A stretch of 64,000 nt of DNA from Sphingomonas colocasiae (lineage in GTDB: Bacteria; Pseudomonadota; Alphaproteobacteria; Sphingomonadales; Sphingomonadaceae). Each line of letters opens with the position of its first letter. Positions within the stretch are counted from its first letter, which is position 1. Under the pieces are notes generated by a model that was not told the DNA's origin, searched no databases, and worked only from the letters and a program-made list of their open reading frames with translations. Of the stretch, positions 25,851 to 33,970 are shown in pieces. The stretch spans positions 372,001-436,000 of the forward strand of contig NZ_JAINVV010000001.1 of NCBI RefSeq assembly GCF_019880585.1. The letters run 5' to 3'. A program made the translations under genes and the position numbers.

Positions 25851-26753
25851 CTAGCTGCCCCACACCTTGCGCGGCGCGGTGCGTGCGGCGAGCAGTCCAT
25901 CGACCGCCGCGCCGATATCGGCCGGCGCCCATCTCGCCTGCTGTTCCACGGTGGGGCCGAGATTCCAGCCATCCTCGATGGTGATGCGGCCACCCTCCAG
26001 CTCGAAGACGCAGCCGGTGACGTGGCGCGATTGCTCGGAGCCGAGCCAGACGACGGCCGGCGCGATATTGGCGGGATCCTGCACGTCGAAGCCGCTGTCG
26101 ACCGCAGCCATCTTGTCGGCGAAGGCCTGCTCGGTCATCCGCGTGCGCGCGGCGGGTGCCAGCGCGTTGGCGGTGATGCCATAGCGGCCGAGTTCGGCGG
26201 CCTGGACGAGCGTCAGCGCCGCGATGCCGCCCTTGGCGGTCGAGTATGCGGCCTGCGCGATCGATCCTTGCAGACCGGCGCCGCTGGTGGTGTTGATGAT
26301 GCGTGCATCGACGGCATTGCCCGCCTTTTGCTGGCTGCGCCAATAATCGACCGCATGGCGGCTGACGCAGAAATGGCCGCGCAAATGCACGTGCATCGTC
26401 GCGTCCCATTCCTCGGGCGTCGCGGAGACGAACATCCGGTCGCGCACGATGCCGGCATTGTTGACCACGACATGCAGGTCGCCGAACGCCGCCACGGCGG
26501 CATCGACGATGCGCTTCGCTGCATCCCAGTCGGTGATGTCCTCGTAATTGGCGACGGCCTTGCCGCCCGCCGCCACGATCTCCGCGACGACGCCGTCGGC
26601 GGCGGAGGTGTCGCGGCCCTCGCCCGACAGGCTGGTGCCGATATCGTTGACGACGACATTGGCGCCTTCGGCGGCGAAGGCGAGCGCATATGCGCGGCCG
26701 AGCCCGCGCGCCGCGCCGGTGATGATGACGGTCCGTCCGTCGCAGATACCCAT
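25851..26753 (-). CDS. SDR family 3-hydroxyacyl-CoA dehydrogenase (HSD17B4-like)
   Basis: The 300-residue SDR resembles the dehydrogenase part of multifunctional enzyme 2. It has TGAARGLGRAYALAFAAEGA, the VVNDIG segment, VNNAGIVRDRM and YSTAKGGIAALT with the catalytic Tyr/Lys. The extended C-terminus after the usual SDR core is typical of the class that acts on beta-hydroxyacyl-CoA, including SDRs in the mycobacterial steroid-ring cluster. It begins the four-gene block down to maoC. Its start is separated from the thiolase end by a repeat-containing gap. Confidence 0.87.
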   Translation of the reverse strand: MGICDGRTVIITGAARGLGRAYALAFAAEGANVVVNDIGTSLSGEGRDTSAADGVVAEIVAAGGKAVANYEDITDWDAAKRIVDAAVAAFGDLHVVVNNAGIVRDRMFVSATPEEWDATMHVHLRGHFCVSRHAVDYWRSQQKAGNAVDARIINTTSGAGLQGSIAQAAYSTAKGGIAALTLVQAAELGRYGITANALAPAARTRMTEQAFADKMAAVDSGFDVQDPANIAPAVVWLGSEQSRHVTGCVFELEGGRITIEDGWNLGPTVEQQARWAPADIGAAVDGLLAARTAPRKVWGS

Positions 26754-26777
26754 TCAGATCAACCTTTCAGTTCGGAT

Positions 26778-26851
26778 CCGTTCGTCCCGAGCGAAGTCGA
26801 GGGACGTTGGTGCCTTTGCACGCGTGTCTCGACTTCGCTCGACACGAACGG
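26778..26851. repeat. Palindromic dispersed repeat within the catabolic run
   Basis: CCGTTCGTCCCGAGCGAAGT (from 26778) is matched in inverse by ACTTCGCTCGACACGAACGG (ending 26851). Arms of about 29 bp flank a 16-bp centre. It lies between two genes in the same direction (thiolase and SDR), so it could affect read-through or mRNA stability within the operon. Confidence 0.8.
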
Positions 26852-26856
26852 AGGCA

Positions 26857-28011
26857 TCAGGAGAGCCTTTCGATGATCGTGACGTTGGCCTGGCCGCCGC
26901 CTTCGCACATCGTTTGCAGGCCGTAGCGGCCGCCGGTGCGTTCGAGCGCGCCGAGCAATGTGGTCATCAGCCGCGCGCCGGTGGCGCCGATCGGATGGCC
27001 GAGCGCGATCGCGCCGCCCTGCACATTGACCTTCTCGTGGGGCACGCCCAGTTCCTGCATCCACGCCATCGGAATCGAGGCGAAGGCCTCGTTGCATTCG
27101 AACAGGTCGATATCGTCGACCGACATGCCGGCTTTCTGCAGTGCATATTTGGTTGCCGGGATCGGGCCGGTCAGCATCCACACGGGATTGTCGGCGCGCA
27201 CCGAGATGTGATGGATGCGCGCGCGCGGCTTCAGGCCATGCGCCTTCACCGCGGCTTCGCCGGCGATGAGCAGCGCGGCGGCGCCGTCGCAATTCTGGCT
27301 GGCGATCCCGGCGGTGATCGCGCCGCCCTCGCGCACGGTCTTGAGCGCGGCGAGCCCCTCCAGCGTCGTGCCGGGGCGGACGGTTTCGTCGGTGTCGAGC
27401 CCGTCGAGCGGCGCGATCTCCGCCTTGAACCAGCCATTGTCGATCGCGCGTTGCGCGCGGGCGTGCGATTCCACCGCGAACGCCTCCATCGCATCGCGGG
27501 TGATGTTCCATTTATCGGCGATCATCTCGGCCGAACGGATCTGGTTGACCTCTTCATCGCCATAGCGGGCCAGCCAGCCCGGCGAACCCAGGAACGGGCT
27601 GTCGAAGCCGTACGGCTGACCGGCGAACATCGCCGCCGAGATCGGGATCGCGTTCATCGCCTGGCTGCCGCCCGCGACGACCAGATCCTGCGTGCCGCTC
27701 ATCACCCCCTGCGCCGCGAAATGCACCGCCTGTTGCGAGGATCCGCATTGCCGGTCGATGGTGACGCCCGGCACATGTTCGGGCAATCCGGCCACCAGCC
27801 AGGCGGTGCGGCCGATATCGCCCGCCTGCGGCCCGATCGTGTCGCAGCAGCCCCAGATCACGTCATCGACCAGATTAGCGTCGATGCCGGTGCGGGCGAT
27901 CAGTGCCTTGATCGGATGCGCGCCCAGATCGGCGGGATGAACCTGCGCCAGGCTGCCTTTCTTGCGCCCGATTGGGGTGCGGACGGCGTCGATGATATAG
28001 GCTTCCGCCAT
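26857..28011 (-). CDS. fadA6: Acetyl-CoA acetyltransferase (FadA6-like thiolase)
   Basis: The 384-residue thiolase has all three catalytic parts: the nucleophile in TIDRQCGSSQQ (about residue 86), the histidine in GGAIALGHPIGATG, and the second cysteine in QTMCEGGGQANVTIIE. The start MAEAYIIDAVRTPIGRKKGS and the segment PARIHHISVRA/PVWMLTGPIPATKYAL match, from memory, FadA6 of the mycobacterial HIP cluster better than generic thiolases. It would cleave a beta-ketoacyl-CoA from C/D-ring fragments. It is flanked by two acyl-CoA dehydrogenase pairs. Confidence 0.85.
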   Translation of the reverse strand: MAEAYIIDAVRTPIGRKKGSLAQVHPADLGAHPIKALIARTGIDANLVDDVIWGCCDTIGPQAGDIGRTAWLVAGLPEHVPGVTIDRQCGSSQQAVHFAAQGVMSGTQDLVVAGGSQAMNAIPISAAMFAGQPYGFDSPFLGSPGWLARYGDEEVNQIRSAEMIADKWNITRDAMEAFAVESHARAQRAIDNGWFKAEIAPLDGLDTDETVRPGTTLEGLAALKTVREGGAITAGIASQNCDGAAALLIAGEAAVKAHGLKPRARIHHISVRADNPVWMLTGPIPATKYALQKAGMSVDDIDLFECNEAFASIPMAWMQELGVPHEKVNVQGGAIALGHPIGATGARLMTTLLGALERTGGRYGLQTMCEGGGQANVTIIERLS

Positions 28012-28022
28012 TGCTGTGTTCC

Positions 28023-29036
28023 TTATGCGAAGCTGTGGCCGGGGCCGATCGGAAGCGTGCCGCCGATCACGGCGGCGTCGATCCGGGCAAGATGGAAGGC
28101 ACGATCGCCCCAGGCGGATGCGAGCGCCCAGGCGCGCTTCATCCAGAAATGCAGATCGACCTCATAGGTATAGCCCATCGCGCCATGGACCTGGGTCGCG
28201 GTCTCGGCGGTCGCCCAGGCCGCGTCGGATGCGGCGAGTTTGGCATGACTGGCATGGACCGCGGCATGGGCGGCGCCTTCGCCGAGCGAGACCGCCGCGC
28301 GCTGCACGACGGGGCGAGCAAAGGCGATCTTCACCGCCGCGCTCGCCAGATGATGCTTGACCGCCTGGAAACTGCCGATCGGCTGGCCGAACTGGGTGCG
28401 GGTCTTTGCATAGTCGGTCGCCTGGGCCAGCATCGCCTCGGCAATGCCGATCTGCTGCGCGGCGGCGATCAGCGCGGCGTGATCGAGCAGTGCGCCCGAA
28501 GTGCCGATCGCCGCGCCTCCCGCGCTTGCCGGCACGAACAGGCGGCGCAGCGGATCGACGCTGTCGAGCAACCGGGCCGTGCCGCTGCGTTCGGCGAGCA
28601 GCAGGGCGTCGCTATCGGCGGACAGGACATGGCTGGCGGTGTCGAGATCTGCGGTCCAGGGATTGACGGGATGCTGAAGCGCGATCTTGGCGCTGCCTGT
28701 GGCGATGCGTTCGAGCAACGCATCCTGCCCGCCGGCTGCCACGAGCAGCGGCGCGGCAACCAGCGCGGTATCGGCGATGGGTTCGGCGACGCCGGCGCGG
28801 CCAAGCTCGATCGCGATGCCGACACCGTCGAGCAGCGACAGGCCGAGTCCGCCCTGTGCCTCAGGCACCAGCAGACCCGACAGGCCCATCTCGACCAGTC
28901 CCTGCCAGACCGCATCGGAACGGCGGCTTTCTTCGGCATCGAGCTCGCGCAGGACTTCGGGGCCGTGAACGCCCGCCAGATAGTCGCGAACGCCCTGTGC
29001 CAGCGTCGCCTGATCGTCCGAAATCGTGAAATCCAT
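28023..29036 (-). CDS. Acyl-CoA dehydrogenase, shorter subunit of a second heteromeric pair
   Basis: The 337-residue acyl-CoA dehydrogenase homologue starts at ATG 29036 (MDFTISDDQATLAQGVRDYL). It contains FGQPIGSFQAVKHHLASA and QVHGAMGYTYEVDLHFWMKRA and lacks the GTNEIQR-type ending. It lies 5 bp downstream of the full-length dehydrogenase at 29042-30196, its probable partner. The active site cannot be judged complete on its own. Confidence 0.87.
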   Translation of the reverse strand: MDFTISDDQATLAQGVRDYLAGVHGPEVLRELDAEESRRSDAVWQGLVEMGLSGLLVPEAQGGLGLSLLDGVGIAIELGRAGVAEPIADTALVAAPLLVAAGGQDALLERIATGSAKIALQHPVNPWTADLDTASHVLSADSDALLLAERSGTARLLDSVDPLRRLFVPASAGGAAIGTSGALLDHAALIAAAQQIGIAEAMLAQATDYAKTRTQFGQPIGSFQAVKHHLASAAVKIAFARPVVQRAAVSLGEGAAHAAVHASHAKLAASDAAWATAETATQVHGAMGYTYEVDLHFWMKRAWALASAWGDRAFHLARIDAAVIGGTLPIGPGHSFA

Positions 29037-29041
29037 GGCCG

Positions 29042-30196
29042 TTACCTCGGCAGCCCGAGCAGGCGCTCGGCGATGATGTTGCGCTGGATTTCGTTCGATC
29101 CGGCATAGATCGGGCCGGAGAGCGAGAAGATATAGCCCTCGAGCCAGCCATTGAGCCCGCCGTCGTTCAGATGACGCAGCTCGGCGGCGGCGCCCAGCAA
29201 TTGCATCGCGGTGCGGTGCATGGCCCGGTCCAGTTCCGACCAGAAGATCTTGTTGAGGCTCGCTTCCGCGCCGATATGGCCGCCCGCCATGATCTGCGAG
29301 GCGACGGCATAGGTGTTGTAGGCATAGGCCTGCGCATCCATCCATGCCTGCATCACCTGTTCGCGCGCGGCGGGCGATGCCTTGGCTTCATGCGCGCGGA
29401 ACAGCGACACCAGCCGCGCCGCCGCCGCCTGGAAGCGGGCTGGGGAGCGCAGCATCAGTCCGCGTTCGAAACCCGCGGTCGCCATCGCGACGTTCCAGCC
29501 TTCGCCTTCGCCCGCGATGCGGTTCGCGACGGGCACGCGCACTTCGTCGAAGAACAATTCGGCGAAACCCGGATCGCCATGGAGCTGGCGGATCGGGCGG
29601 CGGGTGACGCCGGGGGCGTTGAGATCGAACAGGATGAAGCTCAGCCCCTTATGGCGCTTCGAGTCCGGATCGGTGCGGAACAGGCCGAAACCCCAGTCGG
29701 CGAAGCTCGCGCGGCTGGACCAGGTCTTCTGGCCGGTGATCACATAGTGATCGCCGTCACGGATTGCCTTGCTGGTGATCGCGGCCATGTCCGATCCGGC
29801 ATTGGGTTCGGACCAGGCCTGCGCCCAGATTACCTCACCCCTGGCCATGGGCGTCAGGAAGCGCGCCTTTTGTTCGTCGGTGCCGAACTCCATGATCGTG
29901 GGGCCGAGCAGGAAGATGCCGTTCTGGTTGGCGCGCAGCGGCGCGCCTGCGCGATAATATTCCTCCTCGAAGATCAGCCACTGGATCAGGTCTAGCCCGC
30001 GCCCGCCATAGGCCTCCGACCAGGTGACCATGCCCCAGTTGCCGGAGGCCAGCTTGCGTTCCCATTCGACATGCTGGCGATAGCCTTGCTCACACTCCAG
30101 TGTGAGGAGCGGTTCGCGCGGGACGTTCGCCTCCATCCACGCGCGGACTTCGGCGCGGAAGGCCTGTTGTTCGGGAGTGTAGGCGAGATCCATCAT
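29042..30196 (-). CDS. Acyl-CoA dehydrogenase, larger subunit of a second heteromeric pair
   Basis: The 384-residue protein has WAQAWSEPNAGSDMAAITSKA, KTWSSRASFADWGF and the C-terminal PIYAGSNEIQRNIIAERLLGLPR. Two consecutive methionine codons (30196 and 30193) are equally good starts. Together with the shorter gene just after it, it would form an alpha/beta complex. A long inverted repeat separates its start from the enoyl-CoA hydratase gene upstream in transcription, so this block may have separate expression. Confidence 0.9.
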   Translation of the reverse strand: MMDLAYTPEQQAFRAEVRAWMEANVPREPLLTLECEQGYRQHVEWERKLASGNWGMVTWSEAYGGRGLDLIQWLIFEEEYYRAGAPLRANQNGIFLLGPTIMEFGTDEQKARFLTPMARGEVIWAQAWSEPNAGSDMAAITSKAIRDGDHYVITGQKTWSSRASFADWGFGLFRTDPDSKRHKGLSFILFDLNAPGVTRRPIRQLHGDPGFAELFFDEVRVPVANRIAGEGEGWNVAMATAGFERGLMLRSPARFQAAAARLVSLFRAHEAKASPAAREQVMQAWMDAQAYAYNTYAVASQIMAGGHIGAEASLNKIFWSELDRAMHRTAMQLLGAAAELRHLNDGGLNGWLEGYIFSLSGPIYAGSNEIQRNIIAERLLGLPR

Positions 30197-30204
30197 CGCG
30201 TCCT

Positions 30205-30402
30205 TTTCCCCTCGCCCCCTGCAAGGGGGAGAGGGTTGCGCAGACTTGGCAGCGTGCTGCCTAGTCGGAGTTGGGTGAGGGGGATGGCGCGCGGAGCGCG
30301 CCCGCGAAGCGATGCTTCGCGTCCCCCCTCACCAACTCCGCCTAAGCCCGACTTGCGTCGGTCCAAGGCTTCGTATCCTCTCCCCCTAAAGGGGGCGAGG
30401 AT
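30205..30402. repeat. Long imperfect inverted repeat (about 200 bp) inside the catabolic run
   Basis: The left arm carries CCCCTCGCCCCCTGCAAGGG and then AGTTGGGTGAGGGGG; the right arm carries the complements CCCCCCTCACCAACT and CCCCTAAAGGGGGCGAGG. The whole 198-bp unit can fold into one long hairpin with inner hairpins. It lies between co-directional genes (30196 and 30432). No coding gene is supported in this 235-bp gap. Confidence 0.75.
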
Positions 30403-30431
30403 GCGAAAATTCGGAAGTTCGTTTCCTGGCA

Positions 30432-31181
30432 TCAGAATTTCGCAGCTGCGCCGGTTTCGACAAAGGCGTCGCGTGCCTTCTGGCTGTCTTCATGCATGTA
30501 CATTTCCAGCGTGAAGCCCTGTTCGAAGCGATAGCCATGATCGACGTCGCGGGGCTCGAGGCCGTTCAGTGCTTCCTTGGCGAGCACCAGCGCCTTGCGC
30601 GACTTGCCCGCGATGATCGCGGCGAAGGCGCGCGCCTCGTCCGCCAGCGCCTCACGCGGGACGATCTTCTCGACGGCGCCCAGGCGATAGGCTTCGTCGA
30701 CCGGGATATTGCCGCCGGTGAAGAAGGCGGCGCGCACCTTGTGCAGCGGCAGCATGCGCGACAGGTGCGAAGCGCCGCCCATCGCGCCGCGATCGACCTC
30801 CGGCAGCGAGAAATAGGCATCGTCGGCGGCGATGATCGTGTCGCTTGCGCCGCAGATGCCGATGCCGCCGCCGATCACGAATTTGTGGACGGCGGTGACG
30901 ACGGGCACCTCGCAATCGCGCACCGCTTTGAAGGTCAGGAAATTGCCGCGATTGAGCAGGGTGATGCGCTCGGGATGCGCCTGCATCTCCTTGATGTCGA
31001 CGCCGCCGCAAAAGCCGCGTCCCTCGGCGCGGATCAGCACGACATTGACGTCCGGGTTGCAGCCCGCCTCGCGGATGATCGCGGGCAGGCTGTTCCAGGT
31101 TGCGCTGTCGAACGCGTTGACCGGCGGCTGATCGAAGACGATCTCCGCGATGCGGTCCTTGATCTGGGTATGGATCGGCAT
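30432..31181 (-). CDS. echA20: EchA20-like enoyl-CoA hydratase family hydrolase (steroid ring D opening)
   Basis: The 249-residue crotonase-fold protein closely follows mycobacterial EchA20 as I remember it. Matching segments include PPVNAFDSATWNSLP, RAEGRGFCGGVDIKEMQ, GGGIGICGASDTIIA, LPEVDRGAMGGASHLSRMLP and AKEALNGLEPRDVDHGYRFEQGFT. EchA20 hydrolyses the D ring of the HIP-derived CoA ester by retro-Claisen opening. It sits 3 bp from the IpdC-like gene, as in actinobacterial clusters where echA20 and ipdABC are linked. The last residues end in a Phe tail. Confidence 0.83.
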   Translation of the reverse strand: MPIHTQIKDRIAEIVFDQPPVNAFDSATWNSLPAIIREAGCNPDVNVVLIRAEGRGFCGGVDIKEMQAHPERITLLNRGNFLTFKAVRDCEVPVVTAVHKFVIGGGIGICGASDTIIAADDAYFSLPEVDRGAMGGASHLSRMLPLHKVRAAFFTGGNIPVDEAYRLGAVEKIVPREALADEARAFAAIIAGKSRKALVLAKEALNGLEPRDVDHGYRFEQGFTLEMYMHEDSQKARDAFVETGAAAKF

Positions 31182-31184
31182 GGT

Positions 31185-32264
31185 TCAGGCCACCGTTTGC
31201 GAGGGAGAGGAGAGGGCGGCGAGGCGCGCGCGCGCCTCCGCCTCGATGCCGGCGACAAGATCGGCGCAACTGGGGAGGTCGCCGAGCCGCCCGGCGACGA
31301 GCCCGGTCGCCATCAGCCCGTGATCGGGATCACCCTCGACCACGGCCTTCTGGATCAGCATCGGCGCGGACGCCGCCATCATCGCCTGGGGCAAGGTGAG
31401 CCCACCGTGGCTGGTCATGCCCTTTGCCGCCCTGAACAGATCGCCGAACGATGCGCCGGTCTGGCGTTTCATCTGCAGCCCGCTTTCGATCGCGCGCCGC
31501 CAGATGCCGATCCCCGTCGAGCGTTCGATCCGGTTCAGCAGCGCGTTGCGGATCATGCGCTGGGGCAGGCCGTCGACCTTGGTCGAGACGAGGATGTCGT
31601 CGGTGCCGGCGGCGGTGTAGCGCGCCTTGGTGGCGTCCGGGATCGGGCTCTCGCGCGTCATCAGGAAGCGCGTGCCCATCGCGATGCCGACAGCGCCATA
31701 GGCAAGAGCCGCGGCAAGCCCGCGCCCGTCGCCGAAGCCGCCCGCCGCGATCACCGGAATTTTCACGCTGTCGAGCACTCGCGGCAGCAGCACGGTCGAG
31801 GCGACCGACCCGGTATGGCCGCCGCCTTCGCCGCCCTGCACCGTCACCATGTCGACGCCCAGTTGTACCATTTTCTGCGCATGCTTGACCGCGCCGACGG
31901 TGGGCACGCAGAGGATGTCGGCGTCCCTGAACCGCCCGATCATCTTCGCATCGGGGCCGCGTCCGAAGCTGACCGCGCGGATCTGGTCGCGATGCTTCAG
32001 GATGATCTCGACGATCTCCGCCGCGCCCGGCTGGAACATGTGAAAATTGACACCGAAGGGACGGCTGGTGCCCTGCTTGACCGCAAGGATTGCGGTTTCG
32101 AGCTCGGCCGGCTGCATCACTGCTCCGGCGAGGAAACCGAAGGCGCCGGCCTCGCTCGACGCGATGACGAGCGAGGGCGTCGCGATCCAGCCCATCGCGG
32201 TCTGGATCACCGGCACGCGGCAGCCGAGCCTCTCGGTCAGGACGGTGTTGAGCGGATCGGCCAT
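31185..32264 (-). CDS. ipdC: IpdC-like flavoprotein (nitronate monooxygenase family)
   Basis: The 359-residue FMN TIM-barrel protein belongs to the nitronate monooxygenase superfamily. VIQTAMGWIATPSLV, VQGGEGGGHTGSVAS, IAAGGFGDGRGLAAALAYGAVGIAMGTRF and the C-terminal VLMA/PMLIQKAVVEGD-type block match IpdC of Mycobacterium, which takes part in C-ring opening of the HIP pathway, better than true nitronate monooxygenases. The linkage to ipdA, ipdB and echA20 supports the IpdC call. It overlaps the enoyl-CoA hydratase stop by TGATG. Confidence 0.85.
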   Translation of the reverse strand: MADPLNTVLTERLGCRVPVIQTAMGWIATPSLVIASSEAGAFGFLAGAVMQPAELETAILAVKQGTSRPFGVNFHMFQPGAAEIVEIILKHRDQIRAVSFGRGPDAKMIGRFRDADILCVPTVGAVKHAQKMVQLGVDMVTVQGGEGGGHTGSVASTVLLPRVLDSVKIPVIAAGGFGDGRGLAAALAYGAVGIAMGTRFLMTRESPIPDATKARYTAAGTDDILVSTKVDGLPQRMIRNALLNRIERSTGIGIWRRAIESGLQMKRQTGASFGDLFRAAKGMTSHGGLTLPQAMMAASAPMLIQKAVVEGDPDHGLMATGLVAGRLGDLPSCADLVAGIEAEARARLAALSSPSQTVA

Positions 32265-33154
32265 CAGCCGGCGTCCCCATCCTTCTTCGCGGCGGCATCC
32301 TTCTTGTTGGCTTCGGCCATCGACTTGCCGGTGAGCCCGGCCAGGCTGTTGCCCGTCGTCAGATCATTCTGGGCGTGCGCGAAATGATGCATGTGGAAAA
32401 CGGCATCCATCGCGGTGCGCTTGCCGCGCAGGTCCTCGACATGGTTCACTGCCTGCTTGGTGAGCGACAGGCCCAGCCGCGGCATCTCCGCAAGCTTCTC
32501 TGCCACCCTGCGCGTCTCCGCTTCCAGATCGGCGCGCGCGACGATGCGGTTGACCATGCCCAGCTCATAGGCGCGGTCGGCGGGCATGCGTTCGCCGAGC
32601 AGCAGGAATTCCTTGGCGACGCGCGGCGGCAATTCGAAGGCATGGGCGAAATATTCGACGCCGGGAATGCCCATCCGGACGACGGGATCCTGGAAGAACG
32701 CGTCTTCGGACGCGATCGTCAGGTCGCAGATCCAGGCGAGCATCAGCCCGCCGGCGATGCATGCGCCCTGCACCATGGCCACTGTCGGCTTGGGTACATC
32801 GCGCCAGCGGCGGCACATGCCCAGATAGACTTCCTGTTCGCGCGTATAGAGGAATTCAGCGCCGGGCTTGTTGGTGTGATCGGGCCAGAGCAATTTGCGG
32901 TCGAAGCTCTTCGTGACGTCGCGGCCCGGCGTGCCGATGTCGTGGCCGGCCGAGAAATGCTTGCCGGCACCGGCAAGCACGATCGACTTGACCTCGTCGT
33001 CGTCGACGGCGCGGCGGAACGCGTCGTCGAGCGCATAGGTCATCTGGCTGTTCTGCGCATTGTTGAAGCTCGGTCGGTTCATCGTGACCCAGGCCACGCC
33101 ACTCTCGACGCGGTAGAGAACGGGTTCGTCGGTTTCGTAGACGATATCGACCAT
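32264..33154 (-). CDS. Enoyl-CoA hydratase/isomerase family protein
   Basis: The 296-residue crotonase-fold protein starts at ATG 33154 (MVDIVYETDEPVLYRVESG), 2 bp from the ipdB stop. GAGKHFSAGHDIGTPGRD is the first oxyanion strand and VQGACIAGGLMLAWICDLTIASEDA the second. It is longer than typical hydratases and has a charged Ala/Lys-rich C-terminal tail (KSMAEANKKDAAAKKDG). It probably hydrates an unsaturated intermediate of the ring pathway; the exact step is not assigned. Confidence 0.87.
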   Translation of the reverse strand: MVDIVYETDEPVLYRVESGVAWVTMNRPSFNNAQNSQMTYALDDAFRRAVDDDEVKSIVLAGAGKHFSAGHDIGTPGRDVTKSFDRKLLWPDHTNKPGAEFLYTREQEVYLGMCRRWRDVPKPTVAMVQGACIAGGLMLAWICDLTIASEDAFFQDPVVRMGIPGVEYFAHAFELPPRVAKEFLLLGERMPADRAYELGMVNRIVARADLEAETRRVAEKLAEMPRLGLSLTKQAVNHVEDLRGKRTAMDAVFHMHHFAHAQNDLTTGNSLAGLTGKSMAEANKKDAAAKKDGDAG

Positions 33155-33156
33155 GA

Positions 33157-33957
33157 TCAGAGCCTCCGGCCCGCGGGATTGTCCTTGAGCACGTTCGCGC
33201 GGATATTGTGGGGATCGAAGCGGGCGATGATCGCGAGCTGCTCGGTGGTGGGCGCGGGAGTCTCGGCGATGCTGTCCGCCGCTTCGAGCGCGAAGCCCGT
33301 CGCGTCCTGCACCTGATCGAAGGTGATGCCGGGATGAAGCGAGATCACGCGGATCGCATTGTCGGCGCCGCCGAAATCCATGATGCAGAGATCGGTGACG
33401 ATCAGCCGCAGATCGACGAAATCGAACCGGGCGCCGGGCACGCGCCGGGCCGGATTGTAGCCGACGCTCGACACCATATCGACTTCGCCTTCGACGAAGA
33501 CGCGCTTCGAATGCTGCGGCACGAACATCGAATTGATGTGACAAATGGAATTGCCCGGAAAGCCGCGCGCGCCGAGCATCTGTACCTTGGGCCGATCGTA
33601 GCTGCCGCCGAGATAGGAGATGTTCGTCTGCCCGAAGCGATCGATCTGGCTGGGCGTGACCATGGCGTGGCGCTTGCCGGGCCAGACCGCCGCGTCGAAA
33701 AAGCGCGAGAAGGGCAGATAGCCGGCGGGCTTGCGGTCGTCATAGCCGCGCGGTCCGATCGGCACCGGATCCTCGACCAGCCATGCCTCGCCATCGGTCA
33801 TCATCAGTTCGGGGGTGTGCGTCACCTTGGCGAGCGAGGCGGCAAGGCGCGGCGCGGGGCCGATGCCGGTCGCGACAAGTTCGCCATTGCCGCGCCAGGC
33901 TTCGGATGCCGCGACGATCAGCTGTTCGCAGAGCGTGAATTCGGGCGAGGTGGTCAT
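33157..33957 (-). CDS. ipdB: IpdB-like CoA-transferase family subunit (steroid ring C hydrolase, beta)
   Basis: The 266-residue class I CoA-transferase-type protein matches IpdB: LMMTDGEAWLVEDPVPIG, GKRHAMVTPSQIDRFGQTNIS, GARGFPGNSICHINSM, FDFGG-type MDFGGADNAIRVISLHPGIT and VQDATGF. IpdAB opens the last steroid ring as a hydrolase rather than a CoA-transferase. ATG 33957 is preferred over one at 33966 because GAGGGG lies nine bases before it and directly abuts the earlier codon. It follows ipdA by 13 bp. Confidence 0.87.
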   Translation of the reverse strand: MTTSPEFTLCEQLIVAASEAWRGNGELVATGIGPAPRLAASLAKVTHTPELMMTDGEAWLVEDPVPIGPRGYDDRKPAGYLPFSRFFDAAVWPGKRHAMVTPSQIDRFGQTNISYLGGSYDRPKVQMLGARGFPGNSICHINSMFVPQHSKRVFVEGEVDMVSSVGYNPARRVPGARFDFVDLRLIVTDLCIMDFGGADNAIRVISLHPGITFDQVQDATGFALEAADSIAETPAPTTEQLAIIARFDPHNIRANVLKDNPAGRRL

Positions 33958-33970
33958 GATCGTCATCCCC

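Noticed and set aside
30492-32387. 631-codon plus-strand frame opposite echA20 and ipdC
   Set aside because: Antisense shadow with low-complexity composition.
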